Below, in pieces: positions 16,784 through 24,474 of a DNA stretch of 53,322 nucleotides (the first letter of the stretch is position 1; each line of letters begins with the position of its first letter). The notes beneath the pieces were generated by a model, which had not been told where the DNA came from, did not search any database, and was given only the letters and a program-made list of their open reading frames with translations. Both the position numbers and the translations under genes were made by a program. The stretch lies in contig NZ_JANDJO010000014.1 in assembly GCF_024331145.1 (NCBI RefSeq), positions 1 through 53,322 of the forward strand, in the 5' to 3' direction. The DNA is from Shimia sp. CNT1-13L.2. GTDB taxonomy: Bacteria > Pseudomonadota > Alphaproteobacteria > Rhodobacterales > Rhodobacteraceae.

Positions 16784-17757
16784 TGCTTATTGATGGCCTG
16801 CAATATGCCAATTGGTCGGAAAAGATTTTCCGTCAGATGCGTGAAGGGGGCGTGGATGCGGTTCACGTCACCATCGCCTATCACGAGACATTTCGGGAAA
16901 CGGTGCTGAACTTTGAAAAGTGGAACCGCTGGTTCGAACAGTATCCTGATCTGATCATGAAGGGGCAGTGGGCCAGCGACATCGATAAGGCCCGCGAGAC
17001 GGGGCGTACGGCGATTTTCTTTGGCTTTCAAAACCCTTCGCCGATCGAGGACGACATTGGCCTTGTGGAAATCCTCCACACCCTTGGCGCGCGGTTCATG
17101 CAGTTGACCTATAACAACCAGTCGCTTCTTGCGACCGGGTGTTACGAGGCCGAAGACATGGGCCTGACCCGTATGGGCAGGCAGGTTGTCAAAGAGATGA
17201 ACCGGGTGGGTCTCGTGGTGGACATGAGCCACTCGGGGGATCGTTCGACGATTGAGGCCGCCGAGGCATCAGAACGTCCCATCGCGATCACCCATGCGAA
17301 CCCGTATGACTGGAATCCGGCGCTGCGCAACAAGAAGGATGATGTGATCCGCGCGGTGACGGAAAATGGCGGTATGCTGGGGTTCTCGGTTTATCCGCAT
17401 CACCTCAAGGGCAAGTCGGATTGCACGCTGGAGAGCTTTTGCGAGATGATCGCCCGGACCGCCGAGAAATTCGGGGCCGAGCATTTGGGGATCGGGACTG
17501 ACCTGTGTCAGGATCAGCCTGACAGCATCGTTGAATGGATGCGTGTCGGTCGCTGGACCAAGGAAATCGACTATGGAGAAGGATCGGCATCGGCGCCCGG
17601 ATTTCCGGACATGCCAAGCTGGTTCGAGGACAACCGACATTTCGGCAACATCAAGCAGGGGCTGCGCGCGACCGGCCTGAGCGAAGATGAGGTTGCCGGG
17701 ATCATGGGCGGGAACTGGTATCGGTTCTTTGCCGAAAACTTTGGCCCACAAGGATAA
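16783..17757 (+). CDS. Membrane-dipeptidase-fold protein lacking most metal ligands
   Basis: The 324-residue protein is a COG2355 (renal dipeptidase, M19) homologue with the amidohydrolase-like barrel. In active M19 enzymes two zincs are held by an N-terminal HxD, a glutamate and two later histidines. Here the N-terminal DGHND becomes DGLQY (Leu6, Tyr8), and the glutamate of GVEGG is Gln83 in GFQNPSPI. The two later histidines are kept (His150 in DMSH, His171 in THAN). Three of five ligands are therefore changed, so classical dipeptidase action is unlikely; a mononuclear or non-peptidase function is possible. It overlaps the preceding aldehyde dehydrogenase by one base and precedes the 562-residue unknown by 5 bp, so it is part of the operon. 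No signal peptide or membrane anchor is seen. Confidence 0.87.
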   Translation: MLIDGLQYANWSEKIFRQMREGGVDAVHVTIAYHETFRETVLNFEKWNRWFEQYPDLIMKGQWASDIDKARETGRTAIFFGFQNPSPIEDDIGLVEILHTLGARFMQLTYNNQSLLATGCYEAEDMGLTRMGRQVVKEMNRVGLVVDMSHSGDRSTIEAAEASERPIAITHANPYDWNPALRNKKDDVIRAVTENGGMLGFSVYPHHLKGKSDCTLESFCEMIARTAEKFGAEHLGIGTDLCQDQPDSIVEWMRVGRWTKEIDYGEGSASAPGFPDMPSWFEDNRHFGNIKQGLRATGLSEDEVAGIMGGNWYRFFAENFGPQG

Positions 17758-17762
17758 TCTAC

Positions 17763-19451
17763 ATGCAAGGTGCCGCGCAGACATCCATTCCCCGGCGAGA
17801 CCCGCAGACAGTCATGCGCCTGTCGCGTTTGGGGTCGCTTCATCAATGTCGTCTGAGTTTCATGCGGGTGCTGACGCGCCGCATGGCGGAAGAGAACTGG
17901 AGCTTTTCGCGCCCCAAGTTTGACGTTGATGATAAGGGCGTGGGGCGTGCGGTCTATACGGCGCAAGGGCCGGAGCGGGCATATTCTCTGGTGGCTTTTG
18001 CGCACGATCTGCCGCCCGAAATGCGTTCGGATCGGGTGATTGCGACGGCATGGGATGCAACGTTCACCCTGTTTGACGGCATCCCGAGTGAGGCGGACAT
18101 CGACCGCTTGTCTGGCAATGTGCCGCTGCAGGAAGCGGGGCGGGTGAGCGAGCGCGAGATTTCTGTTTCGCGGGCCAACCGGTCCGTGCGGCTTTGGGAG
18201 CATATGGTGGATGTGTTGTCGCGCGGGGAACAACCCGATGCCGCCATGCTGCGCTCTGTTGGCTACCTGATGCGGACCACTGCGGTTTATGGCTCGGGTA
18301 AGCTGGGTGCCGCGGATCGCGAGATGATCGCGGATCGACCAGAGATGCAGGCACCTTTTCAAGCCGAGATGCTTTCGGTTTTCCTGACCCGCTGGTTCGT
18401 GCGTGATCTTGTTGAGCACATGGCAAAGGTACGCGGCGGAGATGCGGCTGTGTCACTTGCGCCGGAAACGGCGCGGCAGCTTGGGATCGGGAACTCGACG
18501 GGTCTTGGTATGGCGCCGTTCATCGTTAACCATCCAGTGCTGTTCAATAATTGGATCATGGCGCGGGAGGAGGCGATTTCCCGTGTCAGGAGTGTTGAGA
18601 AGGCGACCGGGGAGGAGATCGCGCATTTCCTTGACTTGCTGGCCAAGACGCGGACCTCGGTCAACAGCTGGATGTCCGAGCACCCTTTGCAGATCGAAAA
18701 ACTGGCCCAGTTGAAACGCGATCTCGATGCGTTGGAAGCGCAGGTCGGGGCTTTTGATTTCACAGGGCGTTTGCCGTGGGACGGACTTGTGTCATGGGCG
18801 CAGGAGGCTTTGAGCGAGGAGGGGCAGGAGTGTCTGGCCTCGTTGATCCTCGAACCTTATGGGGCATTGGTGGACGGTTTGTCGGGGTGCATGGCCGACA
18901 GCAACTCGGACGTCTTCGTGATTGACGGTGCCATGCCGGTTGGCGAAGTGCGCGACCTGATCGAAAACAGCTTTGGATGGGCCAAGGAAATTGACTGGGC
19001 CGCGCGCGAGAATTGCGCGCGTGCCTGGTATGTATCCGAAGAAAAGCTCGAGCCCCGTCTGGGTGAGCGGTTTGACGAGACCATTGCAGACTATGAACAG
19101 CCGCTTGCGCCAGCGCGGGATGCGGCGATGGCGTTGCAGGCTCTGGATGGATGGTCACCTGAAGAGCCGATTGCCGCGTTCTTGTCGGCACATCCCGAAC
19201 ACCGCCACACGGTGCGCAGGGCCCAGATTACCCGCGTCGCGCCCTATGGTGAAATCCACGACAACACGATTTCCGCCCAGGTCATGCCGATCGACATGCT
19301 GCGTGCCAAGCTCTCGTTCTTCGGGGCGACGCATTTCGATCCGAGGTCGGATCGTTGGGTGCGCATCTGCATGTACTCGGGCGCACCCTATCCGCAGGAA
19401 CTCTCGACCGAGAACTGTGATTTGTGGGTCTATCCGGAGGGTCAGGCATGA
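17763..19451 (+). CDS. Conserved protein of unknown function, 562 aa, partner of DUF3726
   Basis: I do not recognise a named domain. The 562-residue product is soluble, with no signal peptide or membrane segment. An N-terminal Arg/His-rich segment (LSRLGSLHQCRLSFMRVLTRRM) leads into a long alpha/beta body with an acidic helical middle (about residues 270-345), and a C-terminal part including YGEIHDNTISAQVMPIDMLRAKLSFFGATHFDPRSDRW that looks conserved. The start is the ATG with an AAGGATAA site 7 bp upstream; a second ATG at codon 18 is an alternative. It is flanked by the dipeptidase-like gene (5 bp before) and overlaps the DUF3726 start (ATGA). Gene order suggests it works with DUF3726 and the Ldh-family enzyme in one pathway, possibly as a new enzyme. 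Function unknown. Confidence 0.85.
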   Translation: MQGAAQTSIPRRDPQTVMRLSRLGSLHQCRLSFMRVLTRRMAEENWSFSRPKFDVDDKGVGRAVYTAQGPERAYSLVAFAHDLPPEMRSDRVIATAWDATFTLFDGIPSEADIDRLSGNVPLQEAGRVSEREISVSRANRSVRLWEHMVDVLSRGEQPDAAMLRSVGYLMRTTAVYGSGKLGAADREMIADRPEMQAPFQAEMLSVFLTRWFVRDLVEHMAKVRGGDAAVSLAPETARQLGIGNSTGLGMAPFIVNHPVLFNNWIMAREEAISRVRSVEKATGEEIAHFLDLLAKTRTSVNSWMSEHPLQIEKLAQLKRDLDALEAQVGAFDFTGRLPWDGLVSWAQEALSEEGQECLASLILEPYGALVDGLSGCMADSNSDVFVIDGAMPVGEVRDLIENSFGWAKEIDWAARENCARAWYVSEEKLEPRLGERFDETIADYEQPLAPARDAAMALQALDGWSPEEPIAAFLSAHPEHRHTVRRAQITRVAPYGEIHDNTISAQVMPIDMLRAKLSFFGATHFDPRSDRWVRICMYSGAPYPQELSTENCDLWVYPEGQA

Positions 19452-20017
19452 GCTTTGCATTGAACGAAGTCGAGGCAACGGCCAAACGGGCGACGCGTGG
19501 GGCCGGGTATCCGTGGGGGCTTGCCGAGGAGGCATCAAAGGCGACACGGTGGCTTTGTGCGCAGGGCCTTGACGGGGTGTCGGTTTTGGCTGCGGTCCTT
19601 CAGGGCGAGACAAAGCCGGTGTCTACGATCAGCCAAGGGGCCGCGCTATCCGACCGTGCCGCAGGTTTGAAACAGGCGGATGCGCGCCTTGGAGAGATTG
19701 CCGAACCTTTGATGATATTGCCGTTTGCGGCCATGGCGGCAAGGCAACTCGAACAGACGGTGACGGTCGCCTGTGCCAAGGCCAAGGCTGTTACAGATGG
19801 TTCGCTGGTGAGTATTTCGGGAGAGTTCCCGAAAAACGCCGATCTTGTTGTGCATCTCGGAGGCGTGCTTGAGGCTGCTTGCTCCAAGGTCACGCGCGCG
19901 ACGCCCGACAAAGCCGCATGGGAGGCGCTGAATGCGCTGGCCCATCGCACATATGCCCCTGCCACAGAGGAAAGCCGCCGCCTTGGAGCGGGTGCCGGGC
20001 TTTCCGACAATGATTGA
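19448..20017 (+). CDS. DUF3726 family protein
   Basis: A 189-residue cytosolic protein of the uncharacterised DUF3726 family, recognised by its N-terminus SFALNEVEATAKRATRGAGYPWGLAEEASKATRWLC. Many alanine-rich helices are visible and the tail (TYAPATEESRRLGAGAG) resembles family members as I recall them. The ATG overlaps the stop of the preceding 562-residue gene (ATGA), so translation is probably coupled, and an Ldh-family oxidoreductase follows 12 bp later. No reaction is known. A role as an accessory or enzyme subunit of the 562-residue protein is my inference from this coupling. Confidence 0.87.
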   Translation: MSFALNEVEATAKRATRGAGYPWGLAEEASKATRWLCAQGLDGVSVLAAVLQGETKPVSTISQGAALSDRAAGLKQADARLGEIAEPLMILPFAAMAARQLEQTVTVACAKAKAVTDGSLVSISGEFPKNADLVVHLGGVLEAACSKVTRATPDKAAWEALNALAHRTYAPATEESRRLGAGAGLSDND

Positions 20018-20029
20018 TCCGAGGTTCCG

Positions 20030-21040
20030 ATGATTGAAACGAAAACCCTGACGCTTGCTGAAATCGAAGACCTGTCGCTGCGCGCCCTGATGGCGGTTGG
20101 CACGACCGAAGAGAACGCCCGCCCGCTGGCCGTGGCCACCGCCGCGACCGAGGCGGATGGCGTTGCAAGCCACGGGCTGGCCTATATCCCGATCTATTGC
20201 GAGCACGTGCAGTGCGGCAAGGTTGATGGCGCGGCTGTGCCAGTTGTCGAACGTCCCCGTCCCGGTGTCGTGAGCGTCGATGCGGCGACCGGATTTGCGC
20301 ATGCTGCGATCGACAAGGGGTTCGATGCCTTGATCCCGCTGGCCCGCGAGCAAGGCGTTGCCGCCCTAGCCATTCGCAACAGCTATAACTGCGGGGTTCT
20401 CGGCTATCACACTTATCGTCTCGCGCAGGCGGGTCTGATGGGGATCGGGTTTACAAACGCGCCTGCATCCATTGCCCCGTCGGGTGGTGCGAAGCCGGTT
20501 GTGGGCACCAATCCGTTTTCGATTGCAGCACCCGGAGAAGATGGGCAGCCGGCTGTGCTGATTGACCAAAGCGCCAGCACCATTGCCAAGTCAGAGGTGA
20601 TGAAACACGCGCGCGAAGGTCAGCCCATTCCCGAGGGGTGGGCGCTGGACGCGGAGGGCAATCCGACCACCGATCCCGAGGTTGGCCTCAAGGGATCGAT
20701 GGCGCCTTCGGGCGGTTACAAGGGGGTGGGTGTTGCCCTGATGACCGAGATGATGGCGGCCGCGATGACGGGGGCGACCCTGGGCATTCACGCCTCGCCG
20801 TTTTCGGGCACGGCGGGTGGGCCGCCGAAGACCGGACAGTTCTTCCTTGCGATTGATCCGGGAGCCACTTCGGGTGGCGATTTTGCGGCGCGCATGCGCG
20901 ATCTGGTGGCGGCCATTCACGATCAGGATGGTGCGCATCTTCCCGGCGACGGTCGCCGGTCCAAGCGTGTCAAATCTGCGGACGACGGTGTGGCCGTGAA
21001 CGTTGCAACGCTGGCTAAGATCGAAGCCCTTTTGGGGTGA
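20030..21040 (+). CDS. Ldh family NAD(P)-dependent oxidoreductase
   Basis: A 336-residue member of the malate/L-lactate dehydrogenase (MDH2) family, a fold unrelated to Rossmann lactate dehydrogenases. Diagnostic segments are ADGVASHGLAYIP (catalytic His48 region), NSYNCGVLGYH and GTNPFSIAAPGEDG in the nucleotide site, plus the late GGYKGVGVALMTEMM. Family members reduce 2-oxoacids or cyclic imines such as delta1-piperidine-2-carboxylate and delta1-pyrroline-2-carboxylate, or oxidise ureidoglycolate and diketogulonate. It is the last gene of the LysR-controlled operon, 12 bp after DUF3726. With a 2-oxoglutarate-semialdehyde-type dehydrogenase in the operon, a cyclic imino acid or 2-oxoacid substrate is plausible but unproven. 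Confidence 0.9.
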   Translation: MIETKTLTLAEIEDLSLRALMAVGTTEENARPLAVATAATEADGVASHGLAYIPIYCEHVQCGKVDGAAVPVVERPRPGVVSVDAATGFAHAAIDKGFDALIPLAREQGVAALAIRNSYNCGVLGYHTYRLAQAGLMGIGFTNAPASIAPSGGAKPVVGTNPFSIAAPGEDGQPAVLIDQSASTIAKSEVMKHAREGQPIPEGWALDAEGNPTTDPEVGLKGSMAPSGGYKGVGVALMTEMMAAAMTGATLGIHASPFSGTAGGPPKTGQFFLAIDPGATSGGDFAARMRDLVAAIHDQDGAHLPGDGRRSKRVKSADDGVAVNVATLAKIEALLG

Positions 21041-21054
21041 TAACCAAAGAGGGT

Positions 21055-21076
21055 GCGCCGCAGGGAGCTGCGGCGC
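21055..21076. terminator. Hairpin between convergent Ldh and chrR genes
   Basis: GCGCCGCAG and CTGCGGCGC make a perfect 9-bp GC-rich stem with a GGAG loop, filling the 36-bp gap between the two converging stop codons. It has no strong T run, so it may act as a bidirectional block or 3'-end stabiliser. Confidence 0.6.
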
Positions 21077-21712
21077 TCAGATCTTGAGAATGGGCTGAAG
21101 CAGGCGCGGGATCAGGCTGTTGAAGCGCAAAGACGCGTCTGTTGCCGCAAGGCAGATACAGGCCTCGCCTTCTTCTGCAATCGGTGTGTGCTCCAGATCG
21201 TCATTGGCGATTTCCAGATCCCCGACACCGAAACGGCCGGTGGAGTCGCTGAACGCGCCTTGCAGGACCAGTGTCAGTTCCAGACCATTGTGGCCGTGAT
21301 CCGGCACGGCCTGACCGGCCGGAATGTAGAGCAGCCGCACCGACCCCTTGTTGTCGTCCGACAAGATCGACTGGCGTGATCCGAAACCGAGGTGTTTCCA
21401 GCGGGGCGGCTCGAAATTCAGCGCCTCGAACAGGGGGGCGGGGAAGATGCCTGCGCCCTGAACGGGCGGTGCAATCGGGGCCGGTTCGTCAAGCATGGCA
21501 AGCACACGTGACTTGAGGCCGGGATCGACATCCATGGCGGCTGTTTCTTCCACGATGAGGCCGGCCATGGTTTCATGAGCGGCAAGACGGACGCGGCATT
21601 CATCGCACATCGACAGATGCGTCGCGACCACGAGGGCAAAAGGGTAGGGCAACGCACCAGCGGCGTAGGCTACCAAGAGCTCCTCAGAGACGTGATGATT
21701 GATGCGTTTCAT
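21077..21712 (-). CDS. chrR: ChrR-type zinc anti-sigma factor
   Basis: The 211-residue protein has both halves of ChrR. The N-terminal zinc-binding anti-sigma domain holds His6 (or His7), His32, Cys36 and Cys39 (THLSMCDEC), which in Rhodobacter sphaeroides ChrR bind Zn and hold RpoE inactive. The C-terminal cupin (about 100-200) keeps the metal ligands His139, His141, Glu145 and His175, required for the singlet-oxygen response. It should sequester the sigma factor encoded immediately upstream until singlet oxygen or organic peroxide causes release. The ATG shares one base with the rpoE stop (TAATG), so production of sigma and anti-sigma is coupled. All key ligands are intact. Confidence 0.95.
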   Translation of the reverse strand: MKRINHHVSEELLVAYAAGALPYPFALVVATHLSMCDECRVRLAAHETMAGLIVEETAAMDVDPGLKSRVLAMLDEPAPIAPPVQGAGIFPAPLFEALNFEPPRWKHLGFGSRQSILSDDNKGSVRLLYIPAGQAVPDHGHNGLELTLVLQGAFSDSTGRFGVGDLEIANDDLEHTPIAEEGEACICLAATDASLRFNSLIPRLLQPILKI

Positions 21713-22275
21713 TAGCTGCGGTTTCCTTTCAACTCGTGCCGGAGACGTTCCAGCCCGAGCCTTATTCTCGATTTGATAGTGCCAAGCGGCATTCCTGTTT
21801 CTGCCTGGATTTCCGTATGGCTTAATTCGCCCAGATAGGCCTTTTCGAGCATTTGTCTCTGGTTGGGAGACAATTTTTCGAGAGCACTGCGGAGTTGTTG
21901 TGTTTCCTGTTCCAAAGCAACGATATGCGCGGCGTCTACTTCGGTTTCTTCTGCCGGCGCGAGCTCCTCTGGGACCGGGCGCCGTTCCTTCCTGATGATG
22001 TCGATCTGGCGGTTGCGGGCGATCTGGAACACCCAGCCCGAAACCTGGGCACGATGCGGGTCGAACTGATCTGCTTTGCGCCAAACGGTGAGCATGGTGT
22101 CCTGAACGATATCCTCGGCCATGGCCGAGGATGCGCCAGACCGCATCAGGACGGCCTTGATCCGCGGAGCGTAGTAGTCGAACAGCTTGGCAAATGCCCG
22201 TTTGTCGCGGTTCGAACGCACCGCGATCATCCAGACCGTTTGCTCGGAAAATTCAGGGCGAGATGGTTCCGCCAC
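21712..22275 (-). CDS. rpoE: RpoE-type ECF sigma factor (singlet-oxygen response)
   Basis: An ECF sigma factor of the ChrR-controlled group. Region 2 (FAKLFDYYAPRIKAVLMRSG through GWVFQIARNRQIDIIRKERR) and region 4 (LEKLSPNQRQMLEKAYLGELSHTEIQAETGMPLGTIKSRIRLGLERLR) are complete. I chose the GTG at 22275 (VAEPSRPEFSE, 187 aa), close to the 181 residues of the R. sphaeroides protein. An ATG at 22341 would give 209 residues but lies almost on the predicted transcription start, so it would be leaderless. An autoregulatory promoter, TGATCC-N16-CGTA, lies at 22375-22348 on this strand. The sigma factor is co-transcribed with chrR and divergent from a seven-gene operon bearing the same promoter pattern, its likely main target. 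Confidence 0.93.
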   Translation of the reverse strand: MAEPSRPEFSEQTVWMIAVRSNRDKRAFAKLFDYYAPRIKAVLMRSGASSAMAEDIVQDTMLTVWRKADQFDPHRAQVSGWVFQIARNRQIDIIRKERRPVPEELAPAEETEVDAAHIVALEQETQQLRSALEKLSPNQRQMLEKAYLGELSHTEIQAETGMPLGTIKSRIRLGLERLRHELKGNRS

Positions 22276-22347
22276 GCGGGACACAGTCCTTTCCGCCCCG
22301 ATCTTGGGGCCCGCAATCCTATGATCATCCAGCACGAACATATGACG

Positions 22348-22375
22348 ACTACGACGCCGCCAGATTTTTGGATCA
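22348..22375 (-). promoter_or_regulatory. RpoE-type promoter of rpoE-chrR
   Basis: On the minus strand, TGATCC (22375-22370) is followed after exactly 16 bp by CGTAGT (22353-22348). TGATC at -35 is characteristic of promoters used by RpoE-ChrR-type sigma factors, so this is an autoregulatory promoter. The start point would fall near 22341-22343. Confidence 0.75.
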
Positions 22376-22382
22376 CTTTATT

Positions 22383-22410
22383 TGATCCGATGTGCTTTTT
22401 ATCTCGTAAC
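22383..22410 (+). promoter_or_regulatory. RpoE-type promoter of the divergent lipid operon
   Basis: On the plus strand, TGATCC (22383-22388) is followed after exactly 16 bp by CGTAAC (22405-22410), the same pattern as the rpoE promoter on the other strand. The two -35 boxes are only 7 bp apart. The predicted start near 22416 leaves a leader of about 23 nt before the FAD oxidoreductase ATG. Confidence 0.78.
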
Positions 22411-22438
22411 ACTCTCAAACAACTACAGGGTTTTCGCA

Positions 22439-23728
22439 ATGTCCTTTGATGCCGCGCCTCCTTCACCACAGCGTATTGCCGTAATCGGAGGCGGAATTTC
22501 CGGCCTTTCGGCAGCTTACGAGCTGACGCCGGGTGCAAGTGTCACCCTGTTTGAGTCAGAAGACCGTCTTGGGGGGCATGCGCATACCGTTCTTGCAGGG
22601 CGCAACGGTGATGTTCCGGTGGATATGGGTTTCATCGTTTTCAACTATGCCAACTATCCGCACCTGACCCGCATGTTCCGCGATCTTGAGGTGCCGGTCG
22701 TGCGCAGCAACATGAGCTTTGGTGCGACCATCGATGACGGGCGGGTTGAATACGGTCTGCAAAGTGCCGGCGCGCTGGTTGGGCAGAAACGCAACCTTGG
22801 ACGCCCGGGCTTTTATCGGATGGTGAGGGACATCTTTGCCTTCAACGCACGGGCGGAAGACGCGGCCGCCACGGATGAAGTCAGCGTTGGGGACCTGATG
22901 AAAGAGTTGGGTCTTGGGGACTGGTTCAAGGAATATTACCTGATGCCGATTTGCGGGGCCATCTGGTCGACACCGCCGAACGGGATCGAAGCCTTTCCGG
23001 CGCGTAGTCTGGTCCGGTTTTTCCGTAATCATGCCCTGTTGAGCGCGACAGGCCAGCATCAGTGGTGGACCGTGGATGGCGGCAGTATCGAATACGTCAA
23101 ACGCCTTGAGCGTCACTTGCGCGGTTTGGGTGTGGTTATCCACACGGGCACGCCGGTGCAGGGTGTGACGCGGGACGAGAGTGGCGTGGAAGTGTCCTTT
23201 GACGGGCGCAGTGAACGGTTCGATCAGGTCATCTTTGCCTGCCACAGTGATGTGGCACTGCGGCTTATCTCTGACCCGACCCCGGCAGAGACCTCGGCGC
23301 TGGGCGATGTGCGGTATCAGGATAACGAGGTGATCCTGCATTGCGATCCGACACAGATGCCGCGGCGCAAGGCGTGTTGGGCGAGCTGGGTTTACAAGGC
23401 GGACACGCGGTTCCCGCAGACAGCCATTGGCGTGACCTATTGGATGAACCGGCTTCAGAACCTGCCGGAGGATGATCTTCTTCTGGTCACGCTGAATCCG
23501 GCCCAGCCCATTGCGAAAAACAAGATTTATGAAACACGGGTGTTCCGCCACCCGGTGTTCGACAAGGCGGCATTGGATGCCCAGGAGCGGATCAAGACCA
23601 TGCAGGGCCAGAACCGGACGTGGTTTGCTGGCGCCTGGCTGCGTCATGGTTTCCACGAGGATGGCTATGCCAGTGCCATGCGCGTCGTGCGTCAGATGGG
23701 GCTGCAATTCGAAGGCCAGCCCGCATGA
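22439..23728 (+). CDS. FAD-dependent amine-oxidase-like oxidoreductase (COG2907; candidate fatty acid desaturase)
   Basis: A 429-residue flavoprotein with an N-terminal dinucleotide-binding motif (VIGGGISGLSAAYEL, residues 15-29) and the amine-oxidase-type FESEDRLGGHAHT segment. It belongs to the COG2907 group usually found beside cyclopropane fatty acid synthases. In R. sphaeroides the first gene divergent from rpoE-chrR is of this kind and, as I recall, takes part in furan fatty acid synthesis as a desaturase of the methylated acyl chain (UfaD). The same position here supports that role, which I treat as inference. It starts about 23 nt after an RpoE-type promoter, and its stop overlaps the DUF1365 start (ATGA). 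Confidence 0.88.
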   Translation: MSFDAAPPSPQRIAVIGGGISGLSAAYELTPGASVTLFESEDRLGGHAHTVLAGRNGDVPVDMGFIVFNYANYPHLTRMFRDLEVPVVRSNMSFGATIDDGRVEYGLQSAGALVGQKRNLGRPGFYRMVRDIFAFNARAEDAAATDEVSVGDLMKELGLGDWFKEYYLMPICGAIWSTPPNGIEAFPARSLVRFFRNHALLSATGQHQWWTVDGGSIEYVKRLERHLRGLGVVIHTGTPVQGVTRDESGVEVSFDGRSERFDQVIFACHSDVALRLISDPTPAETSALGDVRYQDNEVILHCDPTQMPRRKACWASWVYKADTRFPQTAIGVTYWMNRLQNLPEDDLLLVTLNPAQPIAKNKIYETRVFRHPVFDKAALDAQERIKTMQGQNRTWFAGAWLRHGFHEDGYASAMRVVRQMGLQFEGQPA

Positions 23729-24474
23729 ACCGCCCGCTTCACATGAAAGGGTCAACAACCCATGCCCGCAAGGGGGGGATCGACAATGCTTTTCGCTATG
23801 GCGTTGATTTCGTGATGATTGATCCGGACGAGACGGCTGGTCCTGTGGTTTTTTCGCGGAACAGGTTCAACCTTTATGCGGTTCATGATCGCCTGCATGG
23901 CGGTGAACGGAAGAAGGGCAAAGGGGTTGCTTGGGCGCGCGAGGTGTTCGAACGCGCGGGGCTCGAGACCTGCGATATCCGCTTGCTGACCCAGCCCAGT
24001 TTTCTTGGGCACAACTTCAATCCGGTCAGCTTTTGGATGGCGTTTCGCGGTGCGGCTCTTGTGGCGGTCATTGCCGAGGTGAACAACACCTTTGGGGACC
24101 GGCACAGCTATCTCTGCCATTTGCCGGGTTTTGCTCCCATGAAGGGAAATGACAGGATCGAGGCAAAGAAGATTTTCCACGTCTCGCCGTTTCAGGACAT
24201 CGCCGGAACTTATGTGTTCCACTTTGATGTGACCCGATCCAAGGTCGCCATTCGCATCCAGCATGACAATGGCGAAGAAGGTTTGATCGCGACACTGGTC
24301 GGATCGCTTAAACCTGCCTCAAGTGCCTCGCTGATGAGTGCCGCGATCCGCCGGCCGTTTGGCACGATACGTGTTGTTGCGTTGATCTACTGGCAGGCCC
24401 TCAAACTGAAATTCAAGGGCGCGCGCTATAGAACGCGTCCGGTTCCCCCAACAGAGGAGATCAGCGGATGCTGA
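23725..24474 (+). CDS. DUF1365 family protein
   Basis: A 249-residue member of DUF1365, recognised from VFSRNRFNLYAVHDRLHGG, LLTQPSFLGHNFNPVSFWMAF and HVSPFQDIAGTYVF. The family always travels with COG2907 flavoproteins and cyclopropane synthases. The ATG overlaps the preceding stop by 4 bases, and its end overlaps the methylase start by 7 bases. In R. sphaeroides the equivalent RpoE-regulated gene is implicated in making the furan ring from a methylated diene with O2 (UfaO as I recall). Conserved His, Asn and Asp residues in FLGHNFNPVSFW could be catalytic. The biochemical role is inferred from gene order. Confidence 0.85.
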   Translation: MNRPLHMKGSTTHARKGGIDNAFRYGVDFVMIDPDETAGPVVFSRNRFNLYAVHDRLHGGERKKGKGVAWAREVFERAGLETCDIRLLTQPSFLGHNFNPVSFWMAFRGAALVAVIAEVNNTFGDRHSYLCHLPGFAPMKGNDRIEAKKIFHVSPFQDIAGTYVFHFDVTRSKVAIRIQHDNGEEGLIATLVGSLKPASSASLMSAAIRRPFGTIRVVALIYWQALKLKFKGARYRTRPVPPTEEISGC

